NCBI RefSeq assembly: GCF_900172225.1
Contig: NZ_FWFO01000002.1
Coordinates: 310,001 to 374,000 of the forward strand
Origin: Falsiruegeria litorea R37
GTDB lineage: Bacteria > Pseudomonadota > Alphaproteobacteria > Rhodobacterales > Rhodobacteraceae
DNA: 64,000 bases
Reading direction: 5' to 3'
Shown: positions 1-8,805 of the stretch, piece after piece
How positions within the stretch are numbered: the first letter of the stretch is position 1
How the letters are laid out: every line of letters begins with the position of its first letter
Notes under the pieces: generated by a model
What the model saw: only the letters and a program-made list of their open reading frames with translations
Databases searched by the model: none
Told to the model about the DNA's origin: nothing
Program-made: the position numbers and the translations under genes

Positions 1-121
1 CAAGGACCTGATCCGCCGTCAGTCGCGCCATCCGGGGGCGGACCCGCACCACAAGGCCATCACCCGACATCATCGGACGATGTGCGCTTGGGCACCAACC
101 ACGGACCAGCGGATCTGTCAC
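1..121 (-). CDS. cobG: Precorrin-3B synthase CobG, N-terminal part (cut by window edge)
   Basis: Only the first 40 codons are present. The reading begins with GTG at 121 and gives VTDPLVRGWCPSAHRPM, followed by a MSGDGLVVRV-type stretch. I recognise this as the N-terminus of the CobG/nitrite-sulfite-reductase-like family, which makes precorrin-3B in the aerobic cobalamin pathway. The GTG overlaps the cobN stop codon (GTGA, four bases), a common sign of translational coupling, and the position after cobN fits a cob operon. The rest of the protein, including its Fe-S and siroheme-type sites, lies outside the window. Confidence 0.75.
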   Translation of the reverse strand, partial: MTDPLVRGWCPSAHRPMMSGDGLVVRVRPRMARLTADQVL

Positions 122-3100
122 AACAGCCCCTCCATCTCGGCCCGCAAGGAGTTGCGGCGCGTGTCCCACAGCCCCGCCTCATACAGCGCGCGGAACTTGT
201 CGAGCATCGCCTGATGCGCCTGCGGGTTGGCCTCTTGCAGGAAGGCATCGACCTGCGCGTCGCCCAAAGTGGCGTCGTGGTAAAGGTCGAACAGATGCGG
301 CGCGACGGTGCCCGACAGATGCGCAAAGCTGGCCATGTGGTCAAGCGTCGCCGCGATCTCGGCCGCTCCTCGGAAACCATGGCGTTGCATGCCCGCGATC
401 CAGCCGGGGTTGGCGGCACGAGCGTGGACGACGCGGCTGATTTCTTCGGGCAGGGTTCGCGCCCGTGGGTCTTCGGGGTTGGTATTGTCCAGATGGTACA
501 GCTGCGCGGTACCGCCGGTGACTTTCTTGGCGGCGGCAAACCCGGCCTCATGGGTGGCATAGTCATTGGCCAGCAGCAGGTCGGTTTCGGTCAGATCCTG
601 CAGGTGGACAAAACTGTCGGCCTTTGCGACCCGGTCGGTGATGCCGTCGAGGTCCTGCGCGATGTGCTCGCCTTCCAGCGCGAAGGAACTGGCGTTGAGC
701 CAGGCGTGGCCGGCGGCTTCACGCGCCTCATCCGTATAGGTCTCGCTGTGTTCCCCCATGCCCAGACCATAGCTGCCGGGCGCGGGCCCATAGACCCGCG
801 CAGCGGGCTCTTGACCGGCATAAGGGTTCCAGTCGGGCGCTTCATCGCGGGCACAAAGGGCACGGATGGCTTGGCCGTAGAGCGCTGACAATGTTGGGAA
901 AACATCGCGGAACAGGCCAGATACACGCAAGGTGACGTCCAGGCGGGGCCGGTCGAGATCGGTGATCGGTAAAACCTCGATCCCCGACACGCGCTCGCTG
1001 CCCGCATCCCAGACCGGCTTCACGCCGAGCAGGTGCAGCGCCATGGCGAATTCTTCACCCGCTGTGCGCATGGTGGCCGACCCCCAGAGATCGACGATCA
1101 GGCCGCGGGGGTAATCGCCTTCTTCCTGCAGATGCCGCCGCACCAGTTCCTCGGCCAAATTGACGCCCTGCGCGTAAGCCGCGCGGGTGGGAACCGAACG
1201 CGGGTCGGTGGTATAGAGGTTGCGGCCTGTGGGCAGCACGTCGGTGCGCCCGCGATAGGGCGAGCCCGAGGGACCGGATTCGATCCGTTTGCCCGCAAGC
1301 GCGTCCAGCAGGCCCTGTCGTTCTGCATGGGCCGATGCGGTGGGGTCGAAATTGCCCTGCACTTGCGGAATGCGGCCATAGATGTGCAGCCCGTCGCCGA
1401 ATTGGCTTTCCTTGATGTCACAGACAAAGCGGTCGATGCGGGTGATCGCCTCGGCGGTGCTGGTGGCGCGATCTAGGCCCAGATCGTTTTCCAGGCCAAT
1501 GGCCTGCGCCTCGTCCCGGATGTCCGATTGCAGCCGGTCGCGTCGTTTGGGGTCTAGCCCGTCGGCGTTGGAAAACTCGTCCAGCAAGGCTTCGAGGCGC
1601 ACCATCCGGTCCGGTGTGCCGCTTTCGCGCATCGCCGGCGGGATGTGGCCAAGGGTGACGGCGCCGATGCGGCGCTTGGCCTGCGCAGCCTCGCCCGGGT
1701 CGTTGACGATGAAAGGATAGATGACCGGAAGGTTACCCACCAGCGCCTCGGGCCAGCAGTCGTGTGACAAGGCCACGGATTTGCCAGGCAGCCATTCCAA
1801 CGTGCCGTGCGCGCCGATGTGGATGAGGGCGTCGGCGTTCAGCACATGGCGCAGCCAGAGGTAGAAGGCGACATAGGAATGACGCGGGGTGCGGCCCAGA
1901 TCGTGGTAGTCATCGTCGCGTACCTCGGGCGTGCCGCGTTCCGGTTGCAAGGCGATGATGGCCTTGCCGCGTTTGAGGGCTGTGAAGTGGAAAGATCCTT
2001 GCGAAAACGCCGCATCATCTTCGGGATTGCCCCAAGCATCTTGCAAATTTTGGCGTAGCTCGGGCGAGACTGTGGCAAGGGCTTGGCGGTAGTCTTCGAC
2101 CGGCCACGAAATCGCCGCATTTTGCAATTCTTCAGAGATGGATGCCTCGGGGGCGGTTTTGTAGCCTTGTGATTGCAAGTCGGACAGCATGGCTTCGGCC
2201 GACGCCAGAGCGTCCAGACCGACAGCATGAGCCATCTGCCAGTCTTTGCCGGGATAGGTCGAAAGCACCATGACAGGAACCTGCTCTGCCTTGGGTTTGG
2301 TGCTCAGGTTCAACCAGCCGCTGACGCGGTCAATGACTGCTTCGATCCGGTCTGCATCGGGGCGGTGGGTAAAGCGGGAATACTCCAGATCCGGATCTTT
2401 CCGGCCCGGTTCCTTGAAGGACACGACGCTGGTGTTGATGCGCCCATCCACCTCGGGCAGCACCACATGCATGGCAAGATCTGCTGGTGAGAGCCCGCGC
2501 TCGGCCTCGGCCCAGGCTTTGCGGCGCGAGGTTGACAGGGCAACCTGGAACACAGGCGCATCTGCGGCATCCAGCGGAGATGTGCCAGAGGCACCGCGAC
2601 CCGAGAAGGAGGTGGCGTTGATGATCGCGTCTGGTGACAGGGATTGCATCTGTTCACGCAACCACGCGGCGGCCTTTGGCGCCTTGAGGGAGGGGGCAAA
2701 GAGCCCCAATGCGTCGTAGCCGCGGGCGCGCAGGGCCTCGATCATGGCCTTCACCGGGGCGGTGTCTGCAGATGTGAGATAGGCGCGATAGAATGTGACC
2801 AACACGCGGGGCTTGTCGCTGCCAAACGCGGACGCCGGGTCGATGACACCGCGATCCGGGCACCACGCGCCAAATTCGGGCAGGGATTTGGACCCCATGA
2901 CCGGACCGGCATAAAGCCCGGTTGCCAGCGCCATTTGCGCCAGGGCTGCCTGCGCTGCCACTTCACCACCGGTATCGCACAGATGCGCCAGGCGGCGCAG
3001 GGTCGAGACGGGCAGGGTAGAATACTCATCCAGCCGCGTGTCCTCGCGCCCGTCAGCGGGAAGCACAGCCAGTGCCAGCCCCTTGGCTTGGGCCAACGCC

Positions 3101-3411
3101 AGCACCTGTTGCAGACCGTAAGCCCAGTAAGGCACCCCGCCGATCAGACGGATCAGGATGCCCTTGGCCCCTTCGAGCGTCTGTTCGACATAGGTGTCGA
3201 CGGACAGGGGGTGTTTCAGTGCGGCCAGGTTTGCCAGCCGCAGCGAGGGCATGCGCCCCTCGGGACCGCCGCCACGATGCCAGCCTGCCGCAAAAGCCCC
3301 CAGATCACTGTCCGAGAACGACAGCACGACCAGATCACCGGGCGTCTGCCCCAGATCCATCGGTGTATCGGCCTCATCCAGACCGTGGCTTTCGCGAAAG
3401 ACGACATGCAT
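118..3411 (-). CDS. cobN: Cobaltochelatase large subunit CobN
   Basis: This 1,097-residue protein is the large subunit of the ATP-dependent aerobic cobaltochelatase (CobNST), which inserts cobalt into hydrogenobyrinic acid a,c-diamide in the cytoplasm. Family features are seen across the sequence: the N-terminal MHVVFRESHGLDEAD start, a central IHIGAHGTLEWLPGKSVALS stretch, and the C-terminal DLLLANDYATHEAGFAAA region typical of CobN/BchH. It is somewhat shorter than the roughly 1,250 residues common in other groups, but both ends look complete. It lies 15 bp after cobW and overlaps cobG by four bases, so it is the third gene of the riboswitch-led operon. The CobS and CobT partners are not in the window. 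Confidence 0.95.
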   Translation of the reverse strand: MHVVFRESHGLDEADTPMDLGQTPGDLVVLSFSDSDLGAFAAGWHRGGGPEGRMPSLRLANLAALKHPLSVDTYVEQTLEGAKGILIRLIGGVPYWAYGLQQVLALAQAKGLALAVLPADGREDTRLDEYSTLPVSTLRRLAHLCDTGGEVAAQAALAQMALATGLYAGPVMGSKSLPEFGAWCPDRGVIDPASAFGSDKPRVLVTFYRAYLTSADTAPVKAMIEALRARGYDALGLFAPSLKAPKAAAWLREQMQSLSPDAIINATSFSGRGASGTSPLDAADAPVFQVALSTSRRKAWAEAERGLSPADLAMHVVLPEVDGRINTSVVSFKEPGRKDPDLEYSRFTHRPDADRIEAVIDRVSGWLNLSTKPKAEQVPVMVLSTYPGKDWQMAHAVGLDALASAEAMLSDLQSQGYKTAPEASISEELQNAAISWPVEDYRQALATVSPELRQNLQDAWGNPEDDAAFSQGSFHFTALKRGKAIIALQPERGTPEVRDDDYHDLGRTPRHSYVAFYLWLRHVLNADALIHIGAHGTLEWLPGKSVALSHDCWPEALVGNLPVIYPFIVNDPGEAAQAKRRIGAVTLGHIPPAMRESGTPDRMVRLEALLDEFSNADGLDPKRRDRLQSDIRDEAQAIGLENDLGLDRATSTAEAITRIDRFVCDIKESQFGDGLHIYGRIPQVQGNFDPTASAHAERQGLLDALAGKRIESGPSGSPYRGRTDVLPTGRNLYTTDPRSVPTRAAYAQGVNLAEELVRRHLQEEGDYPRGLIVDLWGSATMRTAGEEFAMALHLLGVKPVWDAGSERVSGIEVLPITDLDRPRLDVTLRVSGLFRDVFPTLSALYGQAIRALCARDEAPDWNPYAGQEPAARVYGPAPGSYGLGMGEHSETYTDEAREAAGHAWLNASSFALEGEHIAQDLDGITDRVAKADSFVHLQDLTETDLLLANDYATHEAGFAAAKKVTGGTAQLYHLDNTNPEDPRARTLPEEISRVVHARAANPGWIAGMQRHGFRGAAEIAATLDHMASFAHLSGTVAPHLFDLYHDATLGDAQVDAFLQEANPQAHQAMLDKFRALYEAGLWDTRRNSLRAEMEGLL

Positions 3412-3426
3412 TGGCGGTCTTGGTCC

Positions 3427-4482
3427 TTATTCTGCCGGCTCAAACTGACCGGCGAGGATGTCGCGGATGCGCGCCTCTTGGATGTCGTCATGCTCGGCAA
3501 TGACAACGACCCGGCCCAGACGGTTTTCTTCCGCCTTCCAGGGGCGGTCGAACTGATGACGCACGCGCGCGCCAACGGCCTGCACCAGCAGGCGCATCGG
3601 TTTGCCTGCAACGGCGGCATAGCCTTTGACGCGCAGAATGTTCAGCTCGTTGGCCAGACGTTCGATCCGATCAACCAGTTCTTGTGGGTCGGTCAGCTCG
3701 GGCAGCTCAACCACGATGCTTTCAAAGTCATCATGCTCGTGGTCGTGGTGGCCGTCGTGATGGCTGGGGCGCGCTTCCATGTCGTCTTCGGCCGCAGCTT
3801 CCAGACCCAGAACAACACGCACATCTACGACGCCCTCGGCCACCTCGACCACGGGCAGCGGGCGGGGGGCTTCGGCTGCGATGATCTCTTTGGCTTTGGC
3901 GATGCCATCGGGGCCTGCCAGATCCGGTTTGGTCAGCAGGATGATATCCGCGCAGGAAATCTGGTCTTCGAAGACTTCGGACAGGGGCGTCTCGTGATCA
4001 AGGCTGTCATCGGCCAGGCGCTGCGCGTCCACCGCCTCGACGTTGGGGGCGAAACGGCCTGCGGCGACGGCTTCGGCATCGGCCAGAGCGATCACACCGT
4101 CGACGGTGATTTTCGAGCGGATATCGGGCCAGTCGAAGGCTTTCAGCAGCGGCTTGGGTAGCGCCAGACCGGATGTTTCGATCAGGATGTGCTCGGGGCG
4201 CGGCTCTAGCGCCATCAGAGCTTCGATGGTCGGGATGAAGTCATCGGCCACGGTGCAGCAGATGCAACCGTTGGCCAGTTCCATGATGTTCTCGGCAGGG
4301 CAATCCGGGATCGCGCAGGATTTCAGGATTTCGCCATCGACGCCAACATCGCCAAACTCGTTGACGATCACGGCCAGGCGCTTGCCTTGCGGGTTCTGCA
4401 TCAGGTGACGCACAAGCGTTGTTTTGCCCGAACCAAGGAAGCCGGTGATGACAGTGACGGGAAGTTTTTCGAGGGTCGACAT
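3427..4482 (-). CDS. cobW: Cobalamin biosynthesis GTPase CobW
   Basis: This is a 351-residue G3E-family GTPase. A P-loop (TGFLGSGKTTLVRHL, about residues 14-28), the metal-binding GCICCTV motif (CxCC) near residue 73 and an LLTKPDL NKxD-like motif are visible. A His-rich linker (ARPSHHDGHHDHEHDD) precedes the C-terminal CobW domain and probably binds metal. CobW is thought to deliver cobalt to the aerobic chelatase. The gene sits between DUF1636 (3-bp gap) and cobN (15-bp gap), which supports CobW over a zinc-responsive COG0523 paralogue. Confidence 0.93.
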   Translation of the reverse strand: MSTLEKLPVTVITGFLGSGKTTLVRHLMQNPQGKRLAVIVNEFGDVGVDGEILKSCAIPDCPAENIMELANGCICCTVADDFIPTIEALMALEPRPEHILIETSGLALPKPLLKAFDWPDIRSKITVDGVIALADAEAVAAGRFAPNVEAVDAQRLADDSLDHETPLSEVFEDQISCADIILLTKPDLAGPDGIAKAKEIIAAEAPRPLPVVEVAEGVVDVRVVLGLEAAAEDDMEARPSHHDGHHDHEHDDFESIVVELPELTDPQELVDRIERLANELNILRVKGYAAVAGKPMRLLVQAVGARVRHQFDRPWKAEENRLGRVVVIAEHDDIQEARIRDILAGQFEPAE

Positions 4483-4485
4483 GGG

Positions 4486-4869
4486 TCAGGCTCCGATCGG
4501 GGGGATGCGCGCGGCGCAGTTTTTGCGGAAATGGACGGGACGCTCGCGCCAGGGCACAATCCCGTCGGCGGTGGCGTGGTATTTGGTGGCGCCTTCGACG
4601 ATGACATCGACGTCGTCGGCCTCGTTCAGGTTTTCATAGACAAAGGTCCAGCGCGACGGCCCGCCGCGCAGCACGACCGAGCAACCCTGATCGCAGTTGG
4701 ACAGGCATTCGACGGCTTTCAATTGGACACCTTCAGGCAGCTCTGCCTCTTCCAGTGCCTTGTGCAAAAGCGTGCCGGGTCGTTGGTTGTCGTCCTCGAT
4801 GGGCAGACCACGGCGGCACGTAGTGCAGACCAGCAGCTCGACTGGTGCAAAATCACTCATCTCTCTCAT
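4486..4869 (-). CDS. DUF1636 family metal-binding protein, first gene of the cob operon
   Basis: This 127-residue small protein has four cysteines arranged as CTTCRRG near the N-terminus and LSNCDQGC in the middle, resembling a thioredoxin-like [2Fe-2S] ferredoxin fold. DUF1636 proteins occur regularly in cobalamin operons of Rhodobacterales; a role in cobalt or electron handling is an inference from context. It is the first gene after the cobalamin riboswitch and is followed after 3 bp by cobW. The ATG at 4869 lies just downstream of the switch's expression platform. Confidence 0.85.
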   Translation of the reverse strand: MREMSDFAPVELLVCTTCRRGLPIEDDNQRPGTLLHKALEEAELPEGVQLKAVECLSNCDQGCSVVLRGGPSRWTFVYENLNEADDVDVIVEGATKYHATADGIVPWRERPVHFRKNCAARIPPIGA

Positions 4870-4924
4870 CCCCCCTTGGGTTTCGGGGGACGGGGTATGC
4901 GCGGGCCATCAGCCCGTCACCGGA

Positions 4925-5125
4925 ACACCCCGTCCGGTTTGGTCTTTCAGGTGTTGGCAGGTCTCCCGGCTTGCGGATGTCAGAGAGGCGTCTCTGTCGG
5001 GCGACCCGCCTTCCCGGCCTGATTGGCCAGTGGCTTGGGCACCCTCTCCGGTCACGGTCGCGGGGGCGGCTGTGTTTAATCGGCTGGACGCCGAATGACA
5101 CATTCCCTTTTCATCTGTTTGCACA
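4925..5125 (-). promoter_or_regulatory. Cobalamin (AdoCbl-class) riboswitch
   Basis: Read on the minus strand, the leader contains AGCCGGGAGACCTGCC (4971 to 4956), which matches the conserved B12 box AGCCAGGAGACCTGCC with one change. Upstream of it are GCCACTGGCC and GGGAAGGCGGG elements typical of cobalamin riboswitches. It precedes DUF1636-cobW-cobN-cobG directly, so the expected action is repression of the operon when cobalamin is abundant. The outer boundaries are approximate. GC-rich sequence between the B12 box and the ATG at 4869 could form the ribosome-sequestering or terminating arm. Confidence 0.92.
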
Positions 5126-5221
5126 GACACCAACGCAAGCGACATGGGGCATGCGGGCAGGCCTTGTCAAGCTTGGGACAGGTGCCAGAGCAGCGGGGCA
5201 GAGAAAAGCGACCGGATGCAG

Positions 5222-6106
5222 TCAGCCAGCGGCATTACCATCGAGCCGATCCCGCAGCCAGGCGATGAACAGCTGGGCTGAGGCGGACTGTGTCGCCGGT
5301 TCTTCTGCATGAATCAGATAGTGCGACTGCGCAAAGGGAATCGCAGGCCCCGCGATTTGCAATGGCGCGCCCTGGTCGATGGCGTTCCGGGCGAACCGGC
5401 TGAGGATCGTGGCATAGCCTGCACCGCCCATGACCAATTGCAGGGCAGCGACCGTTGTATCCACCGAATGGCGGGGCGTTTTTTGAGCCGGGGGCAGGCC
5501 GTGCGCCTCGAAATACCGGGCCCAGTTGTCTTCGTAGCCAAGGATATGGATCAATGGCCCGGATTGCAGCGCATCAACGCTTGGTTTCGGGGCATCTGCA
5601 CGACAGACCGGAACGATGGTTTCATCACACAGTTTTTCGGCCCGCAGACCGGGCCAATCGCCATAGCCCAGGCGGATTTCCACATCGACATCATCAACCT
5701 TGGTGCTGTCGGCCCAGATATTGGAAACAAGGCGCACGGGGATGTCGGGATAGAGCGTGTTGAACGCGGGCAGCTCTGCCGCGATCCAATAGGTTGCCGT
5801 GGAAATGGCCGCGCGAATGGTCAGGGTCTGGCGACTGTCGCCGCCAAACAGCGCATTGGTGCTGAGCGAGATGTCCGACAGTGCGCGGCGCACGGTCAGC
5901 GCATAAGACTGCCCCAACTCGGTCAGCTCCAACCGGCGCGCGGCGCGGGTGAAGAGTTTTGCGCCCAGATTTCCCTCAAGTGAGCGGATGTGCAGGGACA
6001 CCGCAGTCTGCGTCAGCCCCAGTTCGCGTCCGGTTTCGGTAAAGTTCAGATGCCGGGCGGCGGCCTCGAACGTGCGCAGCCAGATCGGGTTGGGAAGTCG
6101 GTCCAT
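5222..6106 (-). CDS. LysR-family regulator (GcvA-like)
   Basis: This 294-residue protein has an N-terminal winged helix-turn-helix (FTETGRELGLTQTAVSLHIR, about residues 22-41) and a C-terminal periplasmic-binding-protein-like effector domain. The start LPNPIWLRTFEAAARHLNFT is typical of the GcvA branch. It is divergent from the dehydrogenase at 6230 across about 120 bp, so it probably regulates that gene and itself. The inducer is not evident from sequence. Confidence 0.9.
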   Translation of the reverse strand: MDRLPNPIWLRTFEAAARHLNFTETGRELGLTQTAVSLHIRSLEGNLGAKLFTRAARRLELTELGQSYALTVRRALSDISLSTNALFGGDSRQTLTIRAAISTATYWIAAELPAFNTLYPDIPVRLVSNIWADSTKVDDVDVEIRLGYGDWPGLRAEKLCDETIVPVCRADAPKPSVDALQSGPLIHILGYEDNWARYFEAHGLPPAQKTPRHSVDTTVAALQLVMGGAGYATILSRFARNAIDQGAPLQIAGPAIPFAQSHYLIHAEEPATQSASAQLFIAWLRDRLDGNAAG

Positions 6107-6229
6107 TTATCACCAAAAAAATTTAGACATTTACTGCATTATTATTCATTTCTCTTGGCACATGTCACGCGGAATACTCTGCTCCAGAATCGTATACACG
6201 GGCATGCTGCCCGTTTGGGAGGATACATC

Positions 6230-7195
6230 ATGAAAGTTGGCTTCATCGGTCTGGGCAACGTGGGCGGCAAGCTCTCGGGCTCGCTTCTGCGCAATGGCAT
6301 CGATCTGACGGTGCACGATCTGAGCGCGGCGTTGGTTGATGACTTTGTTGCGCGTGGGGCCAGCCGGGGCGAAAGCCCGGCGCAGCTGATGCGCGATTGC
6401 GACGCAGTGATCACCTGTCTGCCGTCGCCCGCAGCATCGGACGCGGTGATGCAGGAAATGCTGCCCGAGGTCACCGAAGGCAAAATCTGGATGGAGATGT
6501 CCACGACGGATGAAGCAGAAGTCAAACGTTTGGGAGCCATGGTGATCGAACGGGGCGGGGCGGCTGTGGATTGCCCGGTGTCCGGCGGGTGCCACCGGGC
6601 CGACACCGGCAACATCTCGATCTTTGCGGGCTGTGATCGCGAGACGTTCGAACGCATCTTGCCGTTCCTGACCACCATGGGCCGCCGTGTCCTGCACACG
6701 GGTGATCTGGGCTCGGCTTCGATCCTGAAAGTTGTCACCAACTATCTGGCTACTGCGAACCTGGTCACCTGCTGCGAGGCGCTGGTGACAGCCAAGGCGG
6801 CGGGCATGGACCTGAACACCACTTATGAGGCGATGAAGATCAGCTCAGGCACGTCTTTTGTGCATGAGACCGAAAGCCAGGTGATCCTGAACGGTTCGCG
6901 CGATATCTCTTTCACCATGGACCTTGTGAAAAAAGACGCGGGTCTGTTCCACGAGGTGGCCAAACGCAACAATGTACCGTTGGAGATCGCACCTATGCTG
7001 GTGGACATCTTTGATGACGGCATCGCGCGCTATGGCGAGCGTGAGCTGTCGCCCAACATCATCAAACGTCTGGAAGAGGCCACCGGCCTGGACATTCTTG
7101 CTCCCGGCTTCCCGCCGGAAATGCTGGATGATGAGCCCGAAGAGCCGGGGTACGAGGTCATCCCGCAAGGCACGGAGCAGCAGGCGGCTGAATAG
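6230..7195 (+). CDS. NAD(P)-dependent oxidoreductase, 3-hydroxyisobutyrate dehydrogenase family
   Basis: This 321-residue beta-hydroxyacid dehydrogenase has a Rossmann motif at the very N-terminus (MKVGFIGLGNVGGKL), the family signature DCPVSGGCHRADTGNISIF, and the catalytic-lysine region LGSASILKVVTNYLATANL. The ATG at 6230 is chosen over an upstream in-frame start because a strong GGGAGGA site lies just before it and the Rossmann fold begins immediately. The acidic tail (DDEPEEPGYEV) is unusual. The substrate is unknown; 3-hydroxyisobutyrate, tartronate semialdehyde or a related short hydroxyacid are all possible. The divergent LysR gene is the likely regulator, and a strong terminator follows. 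Confidence 0.88.
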   Translation: MKVGFIGLGNVGGKLSGSLLRNGIDLTVHDLSAALVDDFVARGASRGESPAQLMRDCDAVITCLPSPAASDAVMQEMLPEVTEGKIWMEMSTTDEAEVKRLGAMVIERGGAAVDCPVSGGCHRADTGNISIFAGCDRETFERILPFLTTMGRRVLHTGDLGSASILKVVTNYLATANLVTCCEALVTAKAAGMDLNTTYEAMKISSGTSFVHETESQVILNGSRDISFTMDLVKKDAGLFHEVAKRNNVPLEIAPMLVDIFDDGIARYGERELSPNIIKRLEEATGLDILAPGFPPEMLDDEPEEPGYEVIPQGTEQQAAE

Positions 7196-7227
7196 CAAGG
7201 CCGCACGTCCTGCGCCAACTGAAATGA

Positions 7228-7258
7228 AAGACCCAAGGTCAGCCTTGGGTCTTTTTTG
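7228..7258 (+). terminator. Rho-independent terminator after the dehydrogenase gene
   Basis: The stem AAGACCCAAGG pairs with CCTTGGGTCTT around a short TCAG loop and runs into six T residues. It separates the dehydrogenase gene from the quinol oxidase operon. Confidence 0.9.
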
Positions 7259-7384
7259 TTGCGCACCTTGGGGGCCTGCGTCACCCGGAACCATTGAAAA
7301 CGGCTGTTAATCCCATAGGCTCAAACTTGTCTGACCCAAGACCACATGTTCATCCCGGTGTTTTATCCCAGATAGGGGGTCTGA

Positions 7385-8794
7385 ATGTTCGAAGGGTTCT
7401 CAGCCGAGACGCTGGCGCGGATGCAGTTTGCGTTTACCGTGTCCTTTCACATCATCTTTCCTGCGTTTTCGATCGGATTGGCAAGCTATCTGGCGGTGCT
7501 CAACGCGCAATGGCTGCGCACGCGTGATCAGGTTTTTCTGACGCTTTTCAACTACTGGAAAAAGATCTTTGCCGTGGCTTTTGGCATGGGCGTCGTGTCG
7601 GGCATCGTCATGTCGTACCAGTTTGGCACCAACTGGGCGGTGTTTTCGGAAAAGGCCGGGCCGGTCATTGGCCCTCTCATGGCTTATGAGGTGCTGACCG
7701 CCTTTTTCCTTGAGGCGGGGTTTCTGGGCATCATGCTCTTTGGCCGCGACAAGGTGGGCGAGGGGCTGCATATGATGGCCACAGCCCTGGTCGCGATTGG
7801 CACGCTGACCTCGGCCACCTGGATCCTGAGCGTCAACAGTTGGATGCAGACGCCTGCGGGGTATGACATCAACGATTTGGGACAGTTCATCCCGGTGGAT
7901 TGGTGGGCCATCGTGTTCAACCCGTCGTTCACGCATCGCCTGGCCCATATGGTGCTGGCCGCTTATCTTACGACCGCCTTTGTGGTGGCTGGCGTTGCGG
8001 CCTGGCAGTTGCTGCGCGGGCGGGCGACAGATGGCACGCGCAAGATGTTTTCCATGGCGATGTGGATGGCCGCCATCGTGACCCCGATCCAGATTTTCGC
8101 CGGGGATTCCCACGGGCTCAACACGCTGGAGCACCAGCCGGTGAAGGTCATGGCGATGGAGGGGCATTTCGAAAGCCACCCTGACGGGGCGCCGCTGATC
8201 CTGTTTGGGTTCCCGAACCAAAAGGAAAAGCGCGTCGATTACGCAATCGAGATCCCCAAGCTCTCGTCGCTGATCCTGAAACATGACCTCAACGCGCCGC
8301 TGGATGGTTTGGATACGGTGCCCGATGACGAGGAACCGCCCGTTGCCATCGTGTTCTGGTCGTTCCGGGTCATGGTTGGCATTGGCTTTGCCATGTTGGG
8401 GTTAGGGCTCTGGAGCCTGCTGCAGCGGATGCGAGGGCGACTTTACACCTCAACCTGGCTGCACCGCGCGGCTGTTTTGATGGGACCAACCGGATTTATT
8501 GCAGTCTTGGCAGGCTGGGTCACGACCGAGGTTGGACGGCAGCCCTATACGGTTTACGGGCTACTTCGCACCTCAGATTCGCTGTCCCCGGTCGAGGCAC
8601 CTGCGGTGGCAACGTCGCTGCTGATGTTCATCATGGTCTATTTCTTCGTCTTTGGTGCGGGCACCTACTACATCCTGCGTTTGATGCATAAAGCACCCGG
8701 AGAGGGCAGTGATGATCCAACTCGCGCCGGGCCCTTGCGCACGGCTGGGATTGTCCCGCCCGCGCAATATGACGCCTCAAAGACTGGCTCATAA
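7385..8794 (+). CDS. cydA: Cytochrome bd-type quinol oxidase subunit I (CioA/CydA)
   Basis: This 469-residue integral membrane protein carries the heme-bearing subunit of a bd-type ubiquinol:O2 oxidoreductase. The early histidine ligand is in TVSFHIIFPAFS (about residue 22). The conserved GDSHGLNTLEHQPVKVMAMEG region around residue 240 is the start of the quinol-binding loop. The C-terminal GWVTTEVGRQPYTVYG block contains family residues near heme b595. The total length suggests the short-Q-loop, cyanide-insensitive (CIO) subtype. It is followed 11 bp later by subunit II and then a DUF2474 ORF, forming a three-gene operon for low-oxygen or inhibitor-resistant respiration. Confidence 0.94.
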   Translation: MFEGFSAETLARMQFAFTVSFHIIFPAFSIGLASYLAVLNAQWLRTRDQVFLTLFNYWKKIFAVAFGMGVVSGIVMSYQFGTNWAVFSEKAGPVIGPLMAYEVLTAFFLEAGFLGIMLFGRDKVGEGLHMMATALVAIGTLTSATWILSVNSWMQTPAGYDINDLGQFIPVDWWAIVFNPSFTHRLAHMVLAAYLTTAFVVAGVAAWQLLRGRATDGTRKMFSMAMWMAAIVTPIQIFAGDSHGLNTLEHQPVKVMAMEGHFESHPDGAPLILFGFPNQKEKRVDYAIEIPKLSSLILKHDLNAPLDGLDTVPDDEEPPVAIVFWSFRVMVGIGFAMLGLGLWSLLQRMRGRLYTSTWLHRAAVLMGPTGFIAVLAGWVTTEVGRQPYTVYGLLRTSDSLSPVEAPAVATSLLMFIMVYFFVFGAGTYYILRLMHKAPGEGSDDPTRAGPLRTAGIVPPAQYDASKTGS

Positions 8795-8805
8795 GGAGGA
8801 TGGAT

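Noticed and set aside
2644-4161. Long plus-strand frame opposite cobN and cobW
   Set aside because: Long antisense frames are common in GC-rich genes; no motif is present and both minus-strand genes are clearly real.
5990-6229. Upstream extension of the 3-hydroxyisobutyrate dehydrogenase-family gene
   Set aside because: It overlaps the divergent LysR gene in antisense; the Rossmann motif starts at ATG 6230 behind a strong ribosome site.
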